Below, one piece after another: positions 33,203 through 42,091 of a stretch of 64,000 nt of DNA. This DNA comes from UBA5158 sp040389045 (GTDB taxonomy: Bacteria > Pseudomonadota > Gammaproteobacteria > DSM-16500). Location of the stretch: the NCBI GenBank assembly GCA_040389045.1, contig JAZKAT010000025.1:1-64000 (forward strand), given 5' to 3'. Both the position numbers and the translations under genes were made by a program. Positions within the stretch are counted from its first letter, which is position 1. Every line of letters starts with the position of its first letter. Below the pieces are notes generated by a model. It was not told the DNA's origin. It saw nothing but the letters and a program-made list of their open reading frames with translations, and did not search any database.

Positions 33203-34267
33203 CTAATAATTCTGCTGCATTGCAATCTTAGCCAGGCGCAAGGTTTCTTCCGCCACCACATTCGCCTTTTCACTGCCTTTCTTAAGAATTTTCAACACTT
33301 CGCCCGGATCGCTGGCAAATTCATCACGGCGTTTTTGAATGGGGCCAATCAACTCAACCAATATGTCAATTAAGCGTTTTTTACATTCCACATCACCAAT
33401 CTGGCCTTCTCTATACTTGGCTTTTGCCTCAGTGACCCACGCTTCATCGGGATTAAATGTATCATGAAAAATCCACAAGGGGTTATTTTCGGTGGTGCCT
33501 TTATCGGTAGCTTTTAAGCGCTTGGGATCGGTATACATGGCCTTCACTTTCTTAGCGATAGTGTCAGCATCATCACTTAAATAAATCGCATTGTTCAAAG
33601 ACTTCGACATTTTCAATAAATTCCCCGACGCATCCGGCGGCCCTATACCCACCAGGCGGCGGCTACGTCCTAACTTCACATCGACGATGGGAAATAAACC
33701 ACCCTGTTTTACATAATCTTCGTCTAGTGTTTGTGACGACACGCCACAATATAATTGATTAAAGCGACGGGCGACTTCACGAGTCATTTCAAGATGCGGA
33801 ACTTGATCTTCACCTACCGGCACGATGGCCGGACGGAATGATAAAATATCCGCGACCTGACCCACGGGATAGAGCAAAAATCCAAATGGATAATTATCCC
33901 CTAATTCTTTATCGCGTATTTCATCTTTGATGGTTGGATTACGCATTAAGCGCGGATAAGGAATCAACATGCTAAAGAAAAACGTCAATTCCGCAATCGT
34001 CGGAATTTCTGATTGCACGAACATCGTGCTTTGCTGTGGATCAATCCCCGCCGCCAGATAATCGATGGCAATATCAATAACGCTTTGACGTATTTCCGCT
34101 GGCTTGTCCATGCGCGTAGTGAAGGCATGCACATTGGCAATAATAAAATAACAATCGTATTGTTTTTGCAGTGCCACCCGGTTTTCCACTGAACCAACCC
34201 AATGGCCTAAATGCAAACGTCCCGTTGGTGTGTCACCGGTCAATAACCGTGGTTTTGCTGTTGTCAT
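33203..34267 (-). CDS. trpS: Tryptophanyl-tRNA synthetase TrpS
   Basis: Class I synthetase charging tRNA-Trp. 354 residues. HIGH-type motif TPTGRLHLGHW (13-23) and KMSKS at 219-223. Between them are the Trp-pocket strands (GEDQVPHLEMTREVARRFN). ATG at 34265-34267, five bases after the rsmD stop, so rsmD and trpS are probably co-transcribed leftward. Confidence 0.96.
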   Translation of the reverse strand: MTTAKPRLLTGDTPTGRLHLGHWVGSVENRVALQKQYDCYFIIANVHAFTTRMDKPAEIRQSVIDIAIDYLAAGIDPQQSTMFVQSEIPTIAELTFFFSMLIPYPRLMRNPTIKDEIRDKELGDNYPFGFLLYPVGQVADILSFRPAIVPVGEDQVPHLEMTREVARRFNQLYCGVSSQTLDEDYVKQGGLFPIVDVKLGRSRRLVGIGPPDASGNLLKMSKSLNNAIYLSDDADTIAKKVKAMYTDPKRLKATDKGTTENNPLWIFHDTFNPDEAWVTEAKAKYREGQIGDVECKKRLIDILVELIGPIQKRRDEFASDPGEVLKILKKGSEKANVVAEETLRLAKIAMQQNY

Positions 34268-34272
34268 AAAAA

Positions 34273-34836
34273 CTATTCCTGTTTTGAGCGTAACACCAGG
34301 TGGTAGGCTACCTGCCCGGCTTTTTTGTTTTTTAATAAGCGCCAGTTTGGCGGCAGCAAGGCCGCGTCTAGCGGCGATTTTGCTTCCAGATAAATATAAG
34401 CTTCATCGGCCAAAAAAGCATTTTCTTCCAGAAAATGACAACAAGGCACTAATAAATCTTCACCAAACGGCGGATCGACAAACACAATATCATAAACTTT
34501 AGCGGGACGGCGTAATTGCTTGGGGGCAATGGCAGCATAAATGTCCAGGTTACGAGCAGCAAATTTTTCCGCCTCCTGGAGCAATAAATCCACGACTTGC
34601 CTTGATTGATCTACCATGTCAACGAAGGCGGCCCCGCGTGATAATGCTTCAAAGCCCAAAGCCCCGCTACCCGCGAACATATCCAGACAATAAGCGCCGG
34701 CAATGACTGGTTGTAACCAGTTAAATAAAGTTTCCCGCACACGATCCGGCGTAGGACGTAGTCCGGGTAAATCCGGCACTTTTAATTTGCGTCCACGCCA
34801 CATCCCGCCAATAATCCGAACCTGGCCTGGCACCAA
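34273..34836 (-). CDS. rsmD: 16S rRNA (guanine-966-N2)-methyltransferase RsmD
   Basis: Methylates G966 of 16S rRNA. 187 residues. RIIGGMWRGRKLKVPDLPG start, RPTPDRVRETLFNWL, SAM motif LDMFAGSGALGFEALSRGA, and catalytic VDPPFGEDL. The start is taken as TTG at 34834-34836, with AAGGAG 7 bases upstream; the adjacent GTG (34831-34833) is nearly as likely. Divergent from ftsY as in most gammaproteobacteria. Confidence 0.92.
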   Translation of the reverse strand: MVPGQVRIIGGMWRGRKLKVPDLPGLRPTPDRVRETLFNWLQPVIAGAYCLDMFAGSGALGFEALSRGAAFVDMVDQSRQVVDLLLQEAEKFAARNLDIYAAIAPKQLRRPAKVYDIVFVDPPFGEDLLVPCCHFLEENAFLADEAYIYLEAKSPLDAALLPPNWRLLKNKKAGQVAYHLVLRSKQE

Positions 34837-34982
34837 AGTGACTCTCCTTTTAAAGAGGGCTATTTTGGCAGCTATTGTCATGCCAACGCAAGCTGGCAGG
34901 CGGGACTATTCTCTTTCTGTCCGTTACTGGAATCCTATGATATATTGAACCCAGCCTGTTTTTTGAAGTGGAATATCTGGCA

Positions 34983-35990
34983 ATGTTTAAGTTGTTAAAA
35001 CGTAAAAAGACGACCCCTGATCTGGTGGAAGAACCACCCACGCCCGTAGTAAAAAAAGGTTTTTTTTCCCGTTTGAAGCAAGGGCTGAGTAAAACTCGCG
35101 CCCGCTTTGGCAATGGCATGGCCACCCTGGTCCTGGGCAAAAAAACTCTTGATAAAGCCTTTATCGAACTCATTGAAACCCAATTACTCAGCGCCGATGT
35201 AGGCATAAGCGCCACCCAGCAATTAATTACTAGCCTGACCCAAAAACTTGACCGCAAAGAATTGCAAGATAGCGCGGCGGTGCTGGCCAGTTTACAAGAA
35301 GAAATGAAAAACATTTTGCGTCCCTGCCAGCAAACCCTGGCCATAGACGCTGACAAAAAACCCTTCGTCATTTTAGTCGTTGGCATCAATGGCGCTGGCA
35401 AAACAACCACTATTGGCAAATTAGCTAAAAGTTTGCAAGCCGCCAATGCCAGTGTGGTGCTAGCCGCTGGTGATACTTTCCGCGCTGCCGCCATTGAGCA
35501 ATTACAAGTTTGGGGTGAGCGAAATAAAGTACCGGTAGTCGCCCAACATCCTGGGGCGGACCCGGCGGCGGTGATTTTTGACGCGATTGAATCCGCCACG
35601 GCGCGTGGCACCGATATTGTCATTGCCGATACGGCGGGACGCTTACATACGCAAAATAATCTGGTTGAAGAATTAAAAAAAGTCAAACGTGTTATTACCA
35701 AACTTGACCCTAGCGCACCGCATGAAACACTGCTAGTGTTAGATGCCAGCATAGGCCAAAATGCATTGAACCAGGCACAACAATTCCACGATGCGATTGG
35801 TGTTACGGGCCTTGCACTCACAAAACTGGATGGTACTGCCAAAGGCGGGATTATTTTTGCGATTGCCAAACAATTAAATATTCCGATTCGCTACATAGGC
35901 ATAGGCGAAGGCATAGATGATTTACGACCTTTTGACGCCGATGATTTTGTTAACGCATTATTTGAAATGACGGATGCGCAAAATGATTGA
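34983..35990 (+). CDS. ftsY: Signal recognition particle receptor FtsY
   Basis: SRP GTPase that docks ribosome-SRP complexes at the membrane. 335 residues from the ATG at 34983 (MFKLLKRKK); a GTG five codons earlier is an alternative. It has only a short basic/Pro N-terminus, not the long acidic A domain of E. coli FtsY. NG domain: GINGAGKTTTIGKLA, DTFRAAAIEQL, DTAGRLHTQNNLVEEL and TKLDGTAKGG. It overlaps ftsE by eight bases. Confidence 0.96.
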   Translation: MFKLLKRKKTTPDLVEEPPTPVVKKGFFSRLKQGLSKTRARFGNGMATLVLGKKTLDKAFIELIETQLLSADVGISATQQLITSLTQKLDRKELQDSAAVLASLQEEMKNILRPCQQTLAIDADKKPFVILVVGINGAGKTTTIGKLAKSLQAANASVVLAAGDTFRAAAIEQLQVWGERNKVPVVAQHPGADPAAVIFDAIESATARGTDIVIADTAGRLHTQNNLVEELKKVKRVITKLDPSAPHETLLVLDASIGQNALNQAQQFHDAIGVTGLALTKLDGTAKGGIIFAIAKQLNIPIRYIGIGEGIDDLRPFDADDFVNALFEMTDAQND

Positions 35991-36678
35991 ACTACAACAT
36001 GTCACTAAGCGTTACTCCAATGGCCATAAGGCTTTGGATCATGTGAACTTCCATCTTGCCAGCGGCGATTTTGCTTTTTTAACCGGTCATTCCGGCGCCG
36101 GCAAAAGCACTCTGCTAAAACTTATTGCCGGACTAGAACCGGTGACCGAAGGCCGGATACGCGTTGCCAACATGCAATTGAATGATCTTTCACAACGGCG
36201 CATGCCTTATTTACGCCGTAAAATTGGTATCATTTTGCAAAGCCCTAATTTGTTAATGGACCGCCATGTTTTTGATAATGTCGCGTTACCATTGATTGTT
36301 TCGGGCGGTTATAACTACAAGGAAATCAGCAGCCGCGTACGTGCCGTGCTCGCGAAAGTCAGTTTGACTAACAAAGAAAATTTTTATCCCTACGAATTGT
36401 CAGGCGGCGAACAGCAACGTATTTCTATCGCCCGCGCTATTGTTAACAAACCCGAATTATTGGTGGCGGATGAACCTACCGGCAATCTCGATCCGGACTT
36501 GGCCGCGGAAATTATGTTTTTGTTCGAACAATTTAACCAACTGGGCATGACTGTTTTAATTGCTTCGCACGATTTGGGCTTAATTAAAAACTTCAAGCAC
36601 CAGCAATTTACACTCGTTGGGGGAAAATTATTGCATGCGCAAGGGACAGCAGACAAAATCTCAACTTTTGTTGAGTAA
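35983..36678 (+). CDS. ftsE: Cell division ATP-binding protein FtsE
   Basis: ATPase of the FtsEX complex, which couples divisome constriction to peptidoglycan hydrolase activation. 231 residues from the ATG at 35983, matching the E. coli start (MI...HVTKRY). TGHSGAGKSTLLKLI Walker A, LSGGEQQRISIARAIV signature, LLVADEPTGNLD Walker B. ATG at 35974 is an in-frame alternative. It overlaps ftsY and ftsX. Confidence 0.96.
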   Translation: MIELQHVTKRYSNGHKALDHVNFHLASGDFAFLTGHSGAGKSTLLKLIAGLEPVTEGRIRVANMQLNDLSQRRMPYLRRKIGIILQSPNLLMDRHVFDNVALPLIVSGGYNYKEISSRVRAVLAKVSLTNKENFYPYELSGGEQQRISIARAIVNKPELLVADEPTGNLDPDLAAEIMFLFEQFNQLGMTVLIASHDLGLIKNFKHQQFTLVGGKLLHAQGTADKISTFVE

Positions 36679-37576
36679 TTACCTGGTACGTCATACTCAG
36701 GCGGCATTAAATAGCGTAGGTCAATTAAGCCGCTCGCCATTCAACACTGTCATGACTTGTGTAGTGATTGGCATCGCGCTGGCATTACCGCTGGCGTTAT
36801 TTGTTTTGTTAAAAAATGTCGAAGTGCTAAGTCATAATTTTCAGCAAAGCAATCAGTTGACGCTGTATCTGAAACCGGAAGTCAATGAAGCGCAGACCAA
36901 TGATTTACTAAAAATCCTCAAGAAAAATCCCGCTATCAATCAAGTCACCGCTATTTCACCCGACCAGGGTTTGAAAGAATTGCAGGAGCAGGCGGGCATC
37001 GCAAATCCACTGTCGGATTTAAGTGGCAATCCATTGCCCTGGGCCATTGTGGTATTACCCGCTACAACTTTGCATACCCCGGCGGCATTGACCACGTTAG
37101 GCAATAATTTAAAGCAAAACCCTGAAGTCGATGCGGTGCAACTGGATGTAGTCTGGGCGCAGCGTTTGTATGCGCTAGTGGCGCTGGCGCATAGATTTGT
37201 TTACGCGTTGTCAATTTTCCTGGGCTTGGGTGTGTTATTGATTGTGAATAATTGCATACGCTCAGCCACGCAACATAATAAAAAAGAAATTGATGTGATC
37301 AAGTTGATTGGCGGTACGCACGCGTTTATCCGCCGCCCATTTCTTTATACGGGTATGATTTATGGTTTACTGGGCGGGATTATCGCCTGGCAATCGGTGG
37401 ATTTATTATTGCTGTGGATGAAAACTCCTTCCAGTCAATTAGCGCAGCTGTACCACAGTCAGTTTCAACTCGCAGAAATTAATTTACACGAAACGTTGAT
37501 GTTGCTAGGCGGCAGTATTGTGTTGGGTTTCACTGGGGCATTGGTTGCGGTAACCCGGCATTTGCGGGCAAATTAA
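36635..37576 (+). CDS. ftsX: Cell division protein FtsX
   Basis: Membrane partner of FtsE. 313 residues from the ATG at 36635, which lies inside the ftsE end (44-base overlap); a TTG at 36617 is the alternative. One N-terminal membrane helix, an extracytoplasmic domain (about 70-175), then three helices in the C-terminal half (RFVYALSIFLGLGVLLIV and two more), the FtsX/MacB pattern. Confidence 0.95.
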   Translation: MRKGQQTKSQLLLSNYLVRHTQAALNSVGQLSRSPFNTVMTCVVIGIALALPLALFVLLKNVEVLSHNFQQSNQLTLYLKPEVNEAQTNDLLKILKKNPAINQVTAISPDQGLKELQEQAGIANPLSDLSGNPLPWAIVVLPATTLHTPAALTTLGNNLKQNPEVDAVQLDVVWAQRLYALVALAHRFVYALSIFLGLGVLLIVNNCIRSATQHNKKEIDVIKLIGGTHAFIRRPFLYTGMIYGLLGGIIAWQSVDLLLLWMKTPSSQLAQLYHSQFQLAEINLHETLMLLGGSIVLGFTGALVAVTRHLRAN

Positions 37577-37769
37577 TGTAACTTTTAATGAAAAGCAAAA
37601 ACTAGTCCGTATGTAACTGTCCTACAATATAAAGAGGAATATTAAATCAAGAAAAGAGACGGCTGTTTTCGGTAGTAAGCCTAGGAAAGAGAAGGCTGTT
37701 TTTCCTCCAACCACTCCCAACATCAAGAATTTGCTACAATTAAAGTATGGTTCCGCTCAAACAAATTCA

Positions 37770-37796
37770 TTAGCACTCTACGAACAAGAGTGCTAA
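37770..37796. promoter_or_regulatory. CIRCE operator (HrcA-binding site) upstream of rpoH
   Basis: Perfect consensus inverted repeat TTAGCACTC (37770-37778), nine-base spacer, GAGTGCTAA (37788-37796). CIRCE binds the HrcA repressor, whose activity depends on GroEL. It ends 35 bases before the rpoH ATG and overlaps a promoter, so HrcA should repress rpoH. The hrcA gene is not in this window. Confidence 0.93.
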
Positions 37797-37799
37797 AAT
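37770..37799 (+). promoter_or_regulatory. Probable sigma-70 promoter of rpoH overlapping CIRCE
   Basis: TTAGCA (37770-37775) as -35 and TAAAAT (37794-37799) as -10 with an 18-base spacer, so almost the whole promoter lies in the CIRCE palindrome. Transcription would begin near 37806, which excludes the in-frame TTG at 37802 as rpoH start. Confidence 0.6.
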
Positions 37800-37831
37800 A
37801 GTTGTTCATCGTAAATCGTGAGAAAATTGTG

Positions 37832-38701
37832 ATGTCAAACAAGAGCTTACAAGCGTTTCGAATCAATTTGCCGATTAGCAGCTTCGAAGCTTATCTGGGG
37901 CATGTCAGCCAAATTCCCATGTTGACCCAGGCGGAAGAATTTAGTTTCGCCAAACAACTCCAGCAAGACAATGACTTGACCGCTGCCAAAAATCTTATTT
38001 TGCCGCACTTGCGTTACGTGGCGCGTATCGCCAAAAGTTATATGGGTTATGGGCTGCCGCTGAATGATTTAGTCCAGGAAGGTAATATCGGTTTGATGAA
38101 AGCCGTGCGACGTTTTAATCCTGACATGGGTGTACGCCTCGTCACTTTCGCCGTGCACTGGATCAAAGCCGAAATCCACGAATTTATTTTACGTAACTGG
38201 CGTATTGTAAAAATCGCTACGACCAAAGCCCAGCGTAAATTATTTTTTAACTTACGTAATATGAAAAAACGTTTGGGCTGGTTTACTTCCGAAGAAATTA
38301 ATGAAGTGGCGAAAGACTTGGGCGTCAAGCCTGAAACTGTGCGCGAAATGGAAATGCGCTTAAGCATGAGTGACGCTTCATTCGATGGTTATGATGACCA
38401 GTCTGAAGATGAAAACCTGCCGTTTATTCCAGCCGGCTTTTTAACCGATACCCGTTTTGACCCGGCCGCGCAAATGGAAAAAAGCAATTGGTCAGAACAA
38501 TCTAACGTCAATCTTTATGAAGCATTGCAGCAATTAGATGAACGCAGCCAGGAAATTTTGCAAGCCCGCTGGTTAAGCGATGACAAAATGACTCTACAGG
38601 ATTTAGCTGACAATTATCAAATTTCTGCTGAACGCGTGCGCCAGCTGGAAAAAATTGCTATGGAAAAATTAAAAACCGCCTTGGCCGAATTCCAGGAATA
38701 A
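37832..38701 (+). CDS. rpoH: Heat-shock sigma factor RpoH (sigma-32)
   Basis: Directs RNA polymerase to heat-shock promoters. 289 residues. Region 2 (GLPLNDLVQEGNIGLMKAV, RLVTFAVHWIKAEIHEFIL), the RpoH box QRKLFFNLR, region 3 (EEINEVAKDLGVKPETVREME) and region 4 helix-turn-helix (MTLQDLADNYQISAERVRQLE). ATG at 37832 fits the promoter position. It follows ftsX after 255 bases, the usual neighbourhood. The CIRCE site upstream puts the sigma factor itself under HrcA. Confidence 0.96.
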   Translation: MSNKSLQAFRINLPISSFEAYLGHVSQIPMLTQAEEFSFAKQLQQDNDLTAAKNLILPHLRYVARIAKSYMGYGLPLNDLVQEGNIGLMKAVRRFNPDMGVRLVTFAVHWIKAEIHEFILRNWRIVKIATTKAQRKLFFNLRNMKKRLGWFTSEEINEVAKDLGVKPETVREMEMRLSMSDASFDGYDDQSEDENLPFIPAGFLTDTRFDPAAQMEKSNWSEQSNVNLYEALQQLDERSQEILQARWLSDDKMTLQDLADNYQISAERVRQLEKIAMEKLKTALAEFQE

Positions 38702-38730
38702 CTCCGTTTACTTCAATAAAAAATATATGT

Positions 38731-38736
38731 TAGCAT
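38731..38736 (+). promoter_or_regulatory. Candidate extended -10 of the first small secreted protein
   Basis: TGTTAGCATC, an extended -10-like box, about 95 bases before the gene at 38832. Almost the same sequence (TGCTAGCATC) lies 35 bases before the paralogue at 39347, so the element was copied with the gene or is conserved for regulation. Confidence 0.35.
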
Positions 38737-38831
38737 CCACTTTTAAGCTCAAAAACTTGACGGTGCAGGATGCGATGCGCATTTTTAAATCCATAATTAT
38801 TTCTACAATCTTCACTAAGGAGTAGCAAAAA

Positions 38832-39230
38832 ATGCATATTTTTAAAATAGCTTCTAGTTCAATTCTCGCTTTATCATTAGTAAACCCAGCGTTTGCCGGG
38901 CTCTTTACCCCAAAAGATTGCCCCACTGTTGAACAAATTCAAGCTAAGATCGCCAGGGAATCGCCGGTAACACGCTGTGATAATTCGGGTAACTGTACCT
39001 ATGATATAAATTCTTCAACTCCTATCTATACGATTGACGGCTGGGAACGTACTGCCTGGTTATTCTTTATGGATTTGAAAGCCACCAGCGAAGATGATGC
39101 AAAAAACAAAGCTGCGCAGGCGCTACAATCTCTAACCTTGGCAAGTGGCCCAACTTTCGAAACGAATACGCTTTATTTCTGTAGATACAATACTATCGAA
39201 GACGTCGATGCGATAGCCGTCTACTATTAG
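38832..39230 (+). CDS. Small secreted cysteine-containing protein, paralogue 1
   Basis: 132 residues, not assigned to a family with certainty (a Legionella-type DUF4949-like protein is possible). Signal peptide 1-22 (LSLVNPAFA). Mature part has four cysteines (CPT, RCDNSGNC and FCRY) that could form two disulfides, a helix with DDAKNKAAQALQSL, and ends in a strand (AIAVYY). AAGGAG 8-9 bases before the ATG. It shares cysteine pattern and helix with the gene at 39347. Confidence 0.7.
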   Translation: MHIFKIASSSILALSLVNPAFAGLFTPKDCPTVEQIQAKIARESPVTRCDNSGNCTYDINSSTPIYTIDGWERTAWLFFMDLKATSEDDAKNKAAQALQSLTLASGPTFETNTLYFCRYNTIEDVDAIAVYY

Positions 39231-39306
39231 CCGCCTTAGCGTGAGAAAGAATTTTAAACAAAAAGATGGGAAATATTTAAAAGGTTACCTTTCTAAAAAT
39301 ATGTGC

Positions 39307-39312
39307 TAGCAT
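39307..39312 (+). promoter_or_regulatory. Candidate extended -10 of the second small secreted protein
   Basis: TGCTAGCATC, matching the element at 38731; TAGCAT is the core. It lies 35 bases upstream of the ATG at 39347, a normal promoter distance. Confidence 0.4.
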
Positions 39313-39346
39313 CGTTAGGTTCATAAACTTAACGGAGTAGGTAAAA

Positions 39347-39748
39347 ATGAGTATTTTAAAATCAGCAAGTGTTTCCTCTTTTCTATCTTTATTTTTAGTA
39401 AACAGCGCTTTTGCTGTCGTGCCACCAAAATGTCCGGGCGCTTCAGACATTCAAGCACAAGAAGAAAATAACACAGTAACCTGTGTTGCCGATGAGTGTA
39501 CTTATTCGATGGAAAATCATCGTTTTGACACCGATTTATATTGGCACTTCTTCATGAAGTTTAAAGCAGCTTCTATTGACGAAGCAAAAACCAAAGCGTC
39601 TGATGCGCTTAAGTCTTTAGCGATACAAAGTGGTCCGACCGAAGAACATAGTGATCTTTACTTCTGCCGTTACACCAACAGTTATGGCTTCGAAGCGATT
39701 GCCGCTTATTCTGAAGACAACAAGTTGAGTAAATTGATTAGCAATTAA
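39347..39748 (+). CDS. Small secreted cysteine-containing protein, paralogue 2
   Basis: 133 residues with a signal peptide (about 1-23, VNSAFA). Cysteines align with the neighbour (KCPG, TCVADEC, FCRY), as do the WHFFMKFKAAS / WLFFMDLKATS strand and the DEAKTKASDALKSL helix, so the two arose by tandem duplication. It differs by a C-terminal tail (SEDNKLSKLISN). GGAG 9 bases before ATG. Likely periplasmic or exported; function unknown. Confidence 0.7.
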   Translation: MSILKSASVSSFLSLFLVNSAFAVVPPKCPGASDIQAQEENNTVTCVADECTYSMENHRFDTDLYWHFFMKFKAASIDEAKTKASDALKSLAIQSGPTEEHSDLYFCRYTNSYGFEAIAAYSEDNKLSKLISN

Positions 39749-39755
39749 TCTAGGT

Positions 39756-39783
39756 ATTCATTCCCGCGCAAGCGGGAATGAAT
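39756..39783. repeat. Palindromic repeat family A, copy 5 (perfect hairpin)
   Basis: ATTCATTCCCGC / GCGGGAATGAAT with a four-base GCAA loop. Located between convergent genes (39748 and 39809), where it could stop transcription from either side although no T run follows. Confidence 0.8.
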
Positions 39784-39808
39784 CTTATCGTAGTAGGAAG
39801 TTTGAGTT

Positions 39809-40213
39809 TTAAGCGGCTGGCACAGAACTGCCACCCGAACGCAGTTGCTTCACTTCAGCCATTATCGCCATGCGCACCGCTTCAAGCTTGGACATCTTGG
39901 CACCACGCAATACTTCATAAACATCCGCCAACCGCGTCAACCGGTCCGCTTTAGTCGCTTTGTTTGCTTGATTAGTTTCGCTCAATTCGCGAAGTTCACG
40001 TAACAACTTGGTAATTTCTTGCCAATTGAACGCTACTCTTAAATCTTTGGGAGTCATGGCCTTTTTACCATCATCCCCTTCTTCCAGAGCAAAAGTGCTA
40101 GGGTCCAGCACCAATGCCTTATAGCGTTCCGCCGCTTCCATTAAAATTTCCAGCCGCTCTTGTGCGGAGCCAACCGCGACATCTTCATCATGTGGGTAAA
40201 ATGTTAATGGCAT
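39809..40213 (-). CDS. Conserved-looking hypothetical protein (134 aa)
   Basis: Not recognised. Soluble, charged, mostly helical: an N-terminal strand (PLTFYPHDEDVAVG), helix AQERLEILMEAAERYKAL, a central region with KDLRVAFNWQEITKLLREL, and a helix SKLEAVRMAIMAEVKQL. No signal peptide or membrane helix. GGAGG 7 bases before the ATG supports translation. It precedes comM on the same strand but about 100 bases apart. Confidence 0.65.
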   Translation of the reverse strand: MPLTFYPHDEDVAVGSAQERLEILMEAAERYKALVLDPSTFALEEGDDGKKAMTPKDLRVAFNWQEITKLLRELRELSETNQANKATKADRLTRLADVYEVLRGAKMSKLEAVRMAIMAEVKQLRSGGSSVPAA

Positions 40214-40314
40214 TATAAACCTCCAGCGTTTTTACTCTTCTTATTTACTTATTATAGCCTGATATAGACCTAAACAAGGAGAATTATTTGATCATTTTAA
40301 GTGCATACGCTATG

Positions 40315-41823
40315 CTAATTGCTGGCTTTTATCCTGTCCATACAACGATATACAAAAGCTTCCTGTAAATGTTCAATACAGATCGATTCAATTCCTGCCA
40401 AATCCGCTAAGGTCCGGGCTAATTTTACCGTTCGATGATAAACCCGGGCCGATAAATTATATTTTTGCATAAATTGGGTCAAGACCTCCTGGGTAGCGGA
40501 ATTTAACTGACAATAAAGTTCCAGTTCACCCACCAGCAAATCAGCGTTGCATTTTTGTTGTCTGAGATATTGCTGACTACGGGCCTGCATCACCCGTTCT
40601 TTTATGGTGGCGCTTGACTCGCCGCTGCCAGTGGCTAACAGGGCCGCAGGCAAGGTCGGCACTTCCACATGCATATCGATACGGTCTAATAACGGCCCTG
40701 ACAATTTGGCAATATAACGTTGGATTTGTTCCGCCGTGCAATGACAATTTTCTGCGGCAGTGCCAGCATAGCCGCAAGGACAAGGATTCATGGCGGTGAT
40801 TAATTGAAAATTAGCGGGAAAAACCATTTGATAACCGGCGCGAGAAATGGTTATCACTCCGGCTTCCAAAGGTTCGCGCAACGATTCTAAAACGTGACGG
40901 CCAAATTCGGGCAATTCATCAAGAAATAATACGCCATGGTGTGCGAGGGAAATTTCTCCTGGCTTGGGTGGCCGCCCACCTCCTACCAGCGCAACATTTG
41001 AAGCCGTATGATGCGGCGAGCGAAAGGGTAATGCTTGCCATTTTCTTGCATCAAACCCCATATTACTCACAGAAGCAATCGCGGCGACTTCCAATGCCTG
41101 TTGATTTTTTAAGGGCGGCAAAATAGTCGTTAATCGCGTTGCCAACATGGTTTTACCCGTACCTGGCGGCCCCACTAACAATAGACTGTGTCTGCCGGCG
41201 GCAGCAATTTCTAACGCACGGCGCGCGAACAATTGGCCGCGTACATCTGCCATATCAATTGTCGCGGAAAAATTTTCTATTTGTTCCGTCAAGGCACAAG
41301 CGGGAAGTTGCGTTATATTTTTCAAGTAAGCGCACACAGTTAACAAATGATCGGCGAAAAAAACCTGCACGTGATTAACCAGTGCCGCTTCACTGGCATT
41401 AGCCTCAGGCACAATTAAATGCCGCGCTGCTTGTTGCGCGCTTATTACCATTGGCAACACACCACGCACCGCGCGTAATTCACCTGACAATGCCAATTCA
41501 CCGGTAAATTCATGAGAGATTAATTTGGTAGCGGGAATTTGTGCGGACGCGGCTAAAATTCCCAGCGCGATAGGCAAATCAAAACGACCACCTTCCTTAG
41601 GTAAATCCGCTGGCGCAAGATTAATGGTGATTCGTCCACGTGGAAATTCAAAATGTGAATTAATCAATGCGCTGCGTACTCTATCTTTACTTTCCTTCAC
41701 CGCCGCTTCAGGCAAACCCACAATATTAAATTTGGGCGCCCCCCGCGACAAATGCGCCTCAACCGTCACCAACGGCGCCGCAATCCCTTCACACGCACGA
41801 CTATAAACAATAGCTAACGACAT
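40315..41823 (-). CDS. comM: ComM/YifB Mg-chelatase-like AAA+ ATPase
   Basis: Hexameric helicase that promotes branch migration during natural transformation. 502 residues: N-terminal ChlI-like fold (MSLAIVYSRACEGIAAPLVTVE), Walker A LLVGPPGTGKTMLATRL, Walker B LFLDELPEF, and sensor/arginine regions RDIMHVEVP-like (DRIDMHVEVP) and a C-terminal Mg-chelatase helical lid. With the pil genes at 18971-21592 it hints at DNA-uptake capacity. Confidence 0.93.
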   Translation of the reverse strand: MSLAIVYSRACEGIAAPLVTVEAHLSRGAPKFNIVGLPEAAVKESKDRVRSALINSHFEFPRGRITINLAPADLPKEGGRFDLPIALGILAASAQIPATKLISHEFTGELALSGELRAVRGVLPMVISAQQAARHLIVPEANASEAALVNHVQVFFADHLLTVCAYLKNITQLPACALTEQIENFSATIDMADVRGQLFARRALEIAAAGRHSLLLVGPPGTGKTMLATRLTTILPPLKNQQALEVAAIASVSNMGFDARKWQALPFRSPHHTASNVALVGGGRPPKPGEISLAHHGVLFLDELPEFGRHVLESLREPLEAGVITISRAGYQMVFPANFQLITAMNPCPCGYAGTAAENCHCTAEQIQRYIAKLSGPLLDRIDMHVEVPTLPAALLATGSGESSATIKERVMQARSQQYLRQQKCNADLLVGELELYCQLNSATQEVLTQFMQKYNLSARVYHRTVKLARTLADLAGIESICIEHLQEAFVYRCMDRIKASN

Positions 41824-42091
41824 ATAATTCCTTTGGAGTTCAGGTTACTAAAAGTTGAGTGGAGCGGAGAAAGTGGGGTGATAAAGAGGTGTTGCGAGGC
41901 AGTAGTTTAACTGATTTTACTAGCTATACCTATATCATCTTGGCAAAAAAATTGCGGAAAACATTAATACCTCTTGCGCAGGAAATACTCCACCAAGATT
42001 AGTCATCTAGAAGAGGCGTATATTTAATAATTCCTTAAGAAAAACTTGATATCTTGCTGGGCATAGCTAATCCTTAAAGAGGTTTTCACTA

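Noticed and set aside
33109..33273. N-terminal extension of the 109-aa orphan through a repeat
   Set aside because: The extension translates repeat family A (DSRLRGNDS), overlaps trpS and has no ribosome-binding site; the ATG at 33108 has an excellent one.
34850..35869. 339-residue open frame antisense to ftsY
   Set aside because: It runs opposite a perfectly conserved ftsY, has a low-complexity Ser/Ala/Val composition, no ribosome-binding site and no recognisable motif. It is a shadow of ftsY codon usage.
37577..37769. Possible leader peptide or RNA between ftsX and the CIRCE site
   Set aside because: Near-repeated pieces (AGAGACGGCTGTTTT and AGAGAAGGCTGTTTTT) are present, but no ORF with a ribosome-binding site and no convincing fold.
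41824..42091. Possible small RNA between comM and the 105-aa membrane gene
   Set aside because: About 270 bases were inspected; no 6S, tmRNA or riboswitch core and no clear terminator hairpin were recognised.
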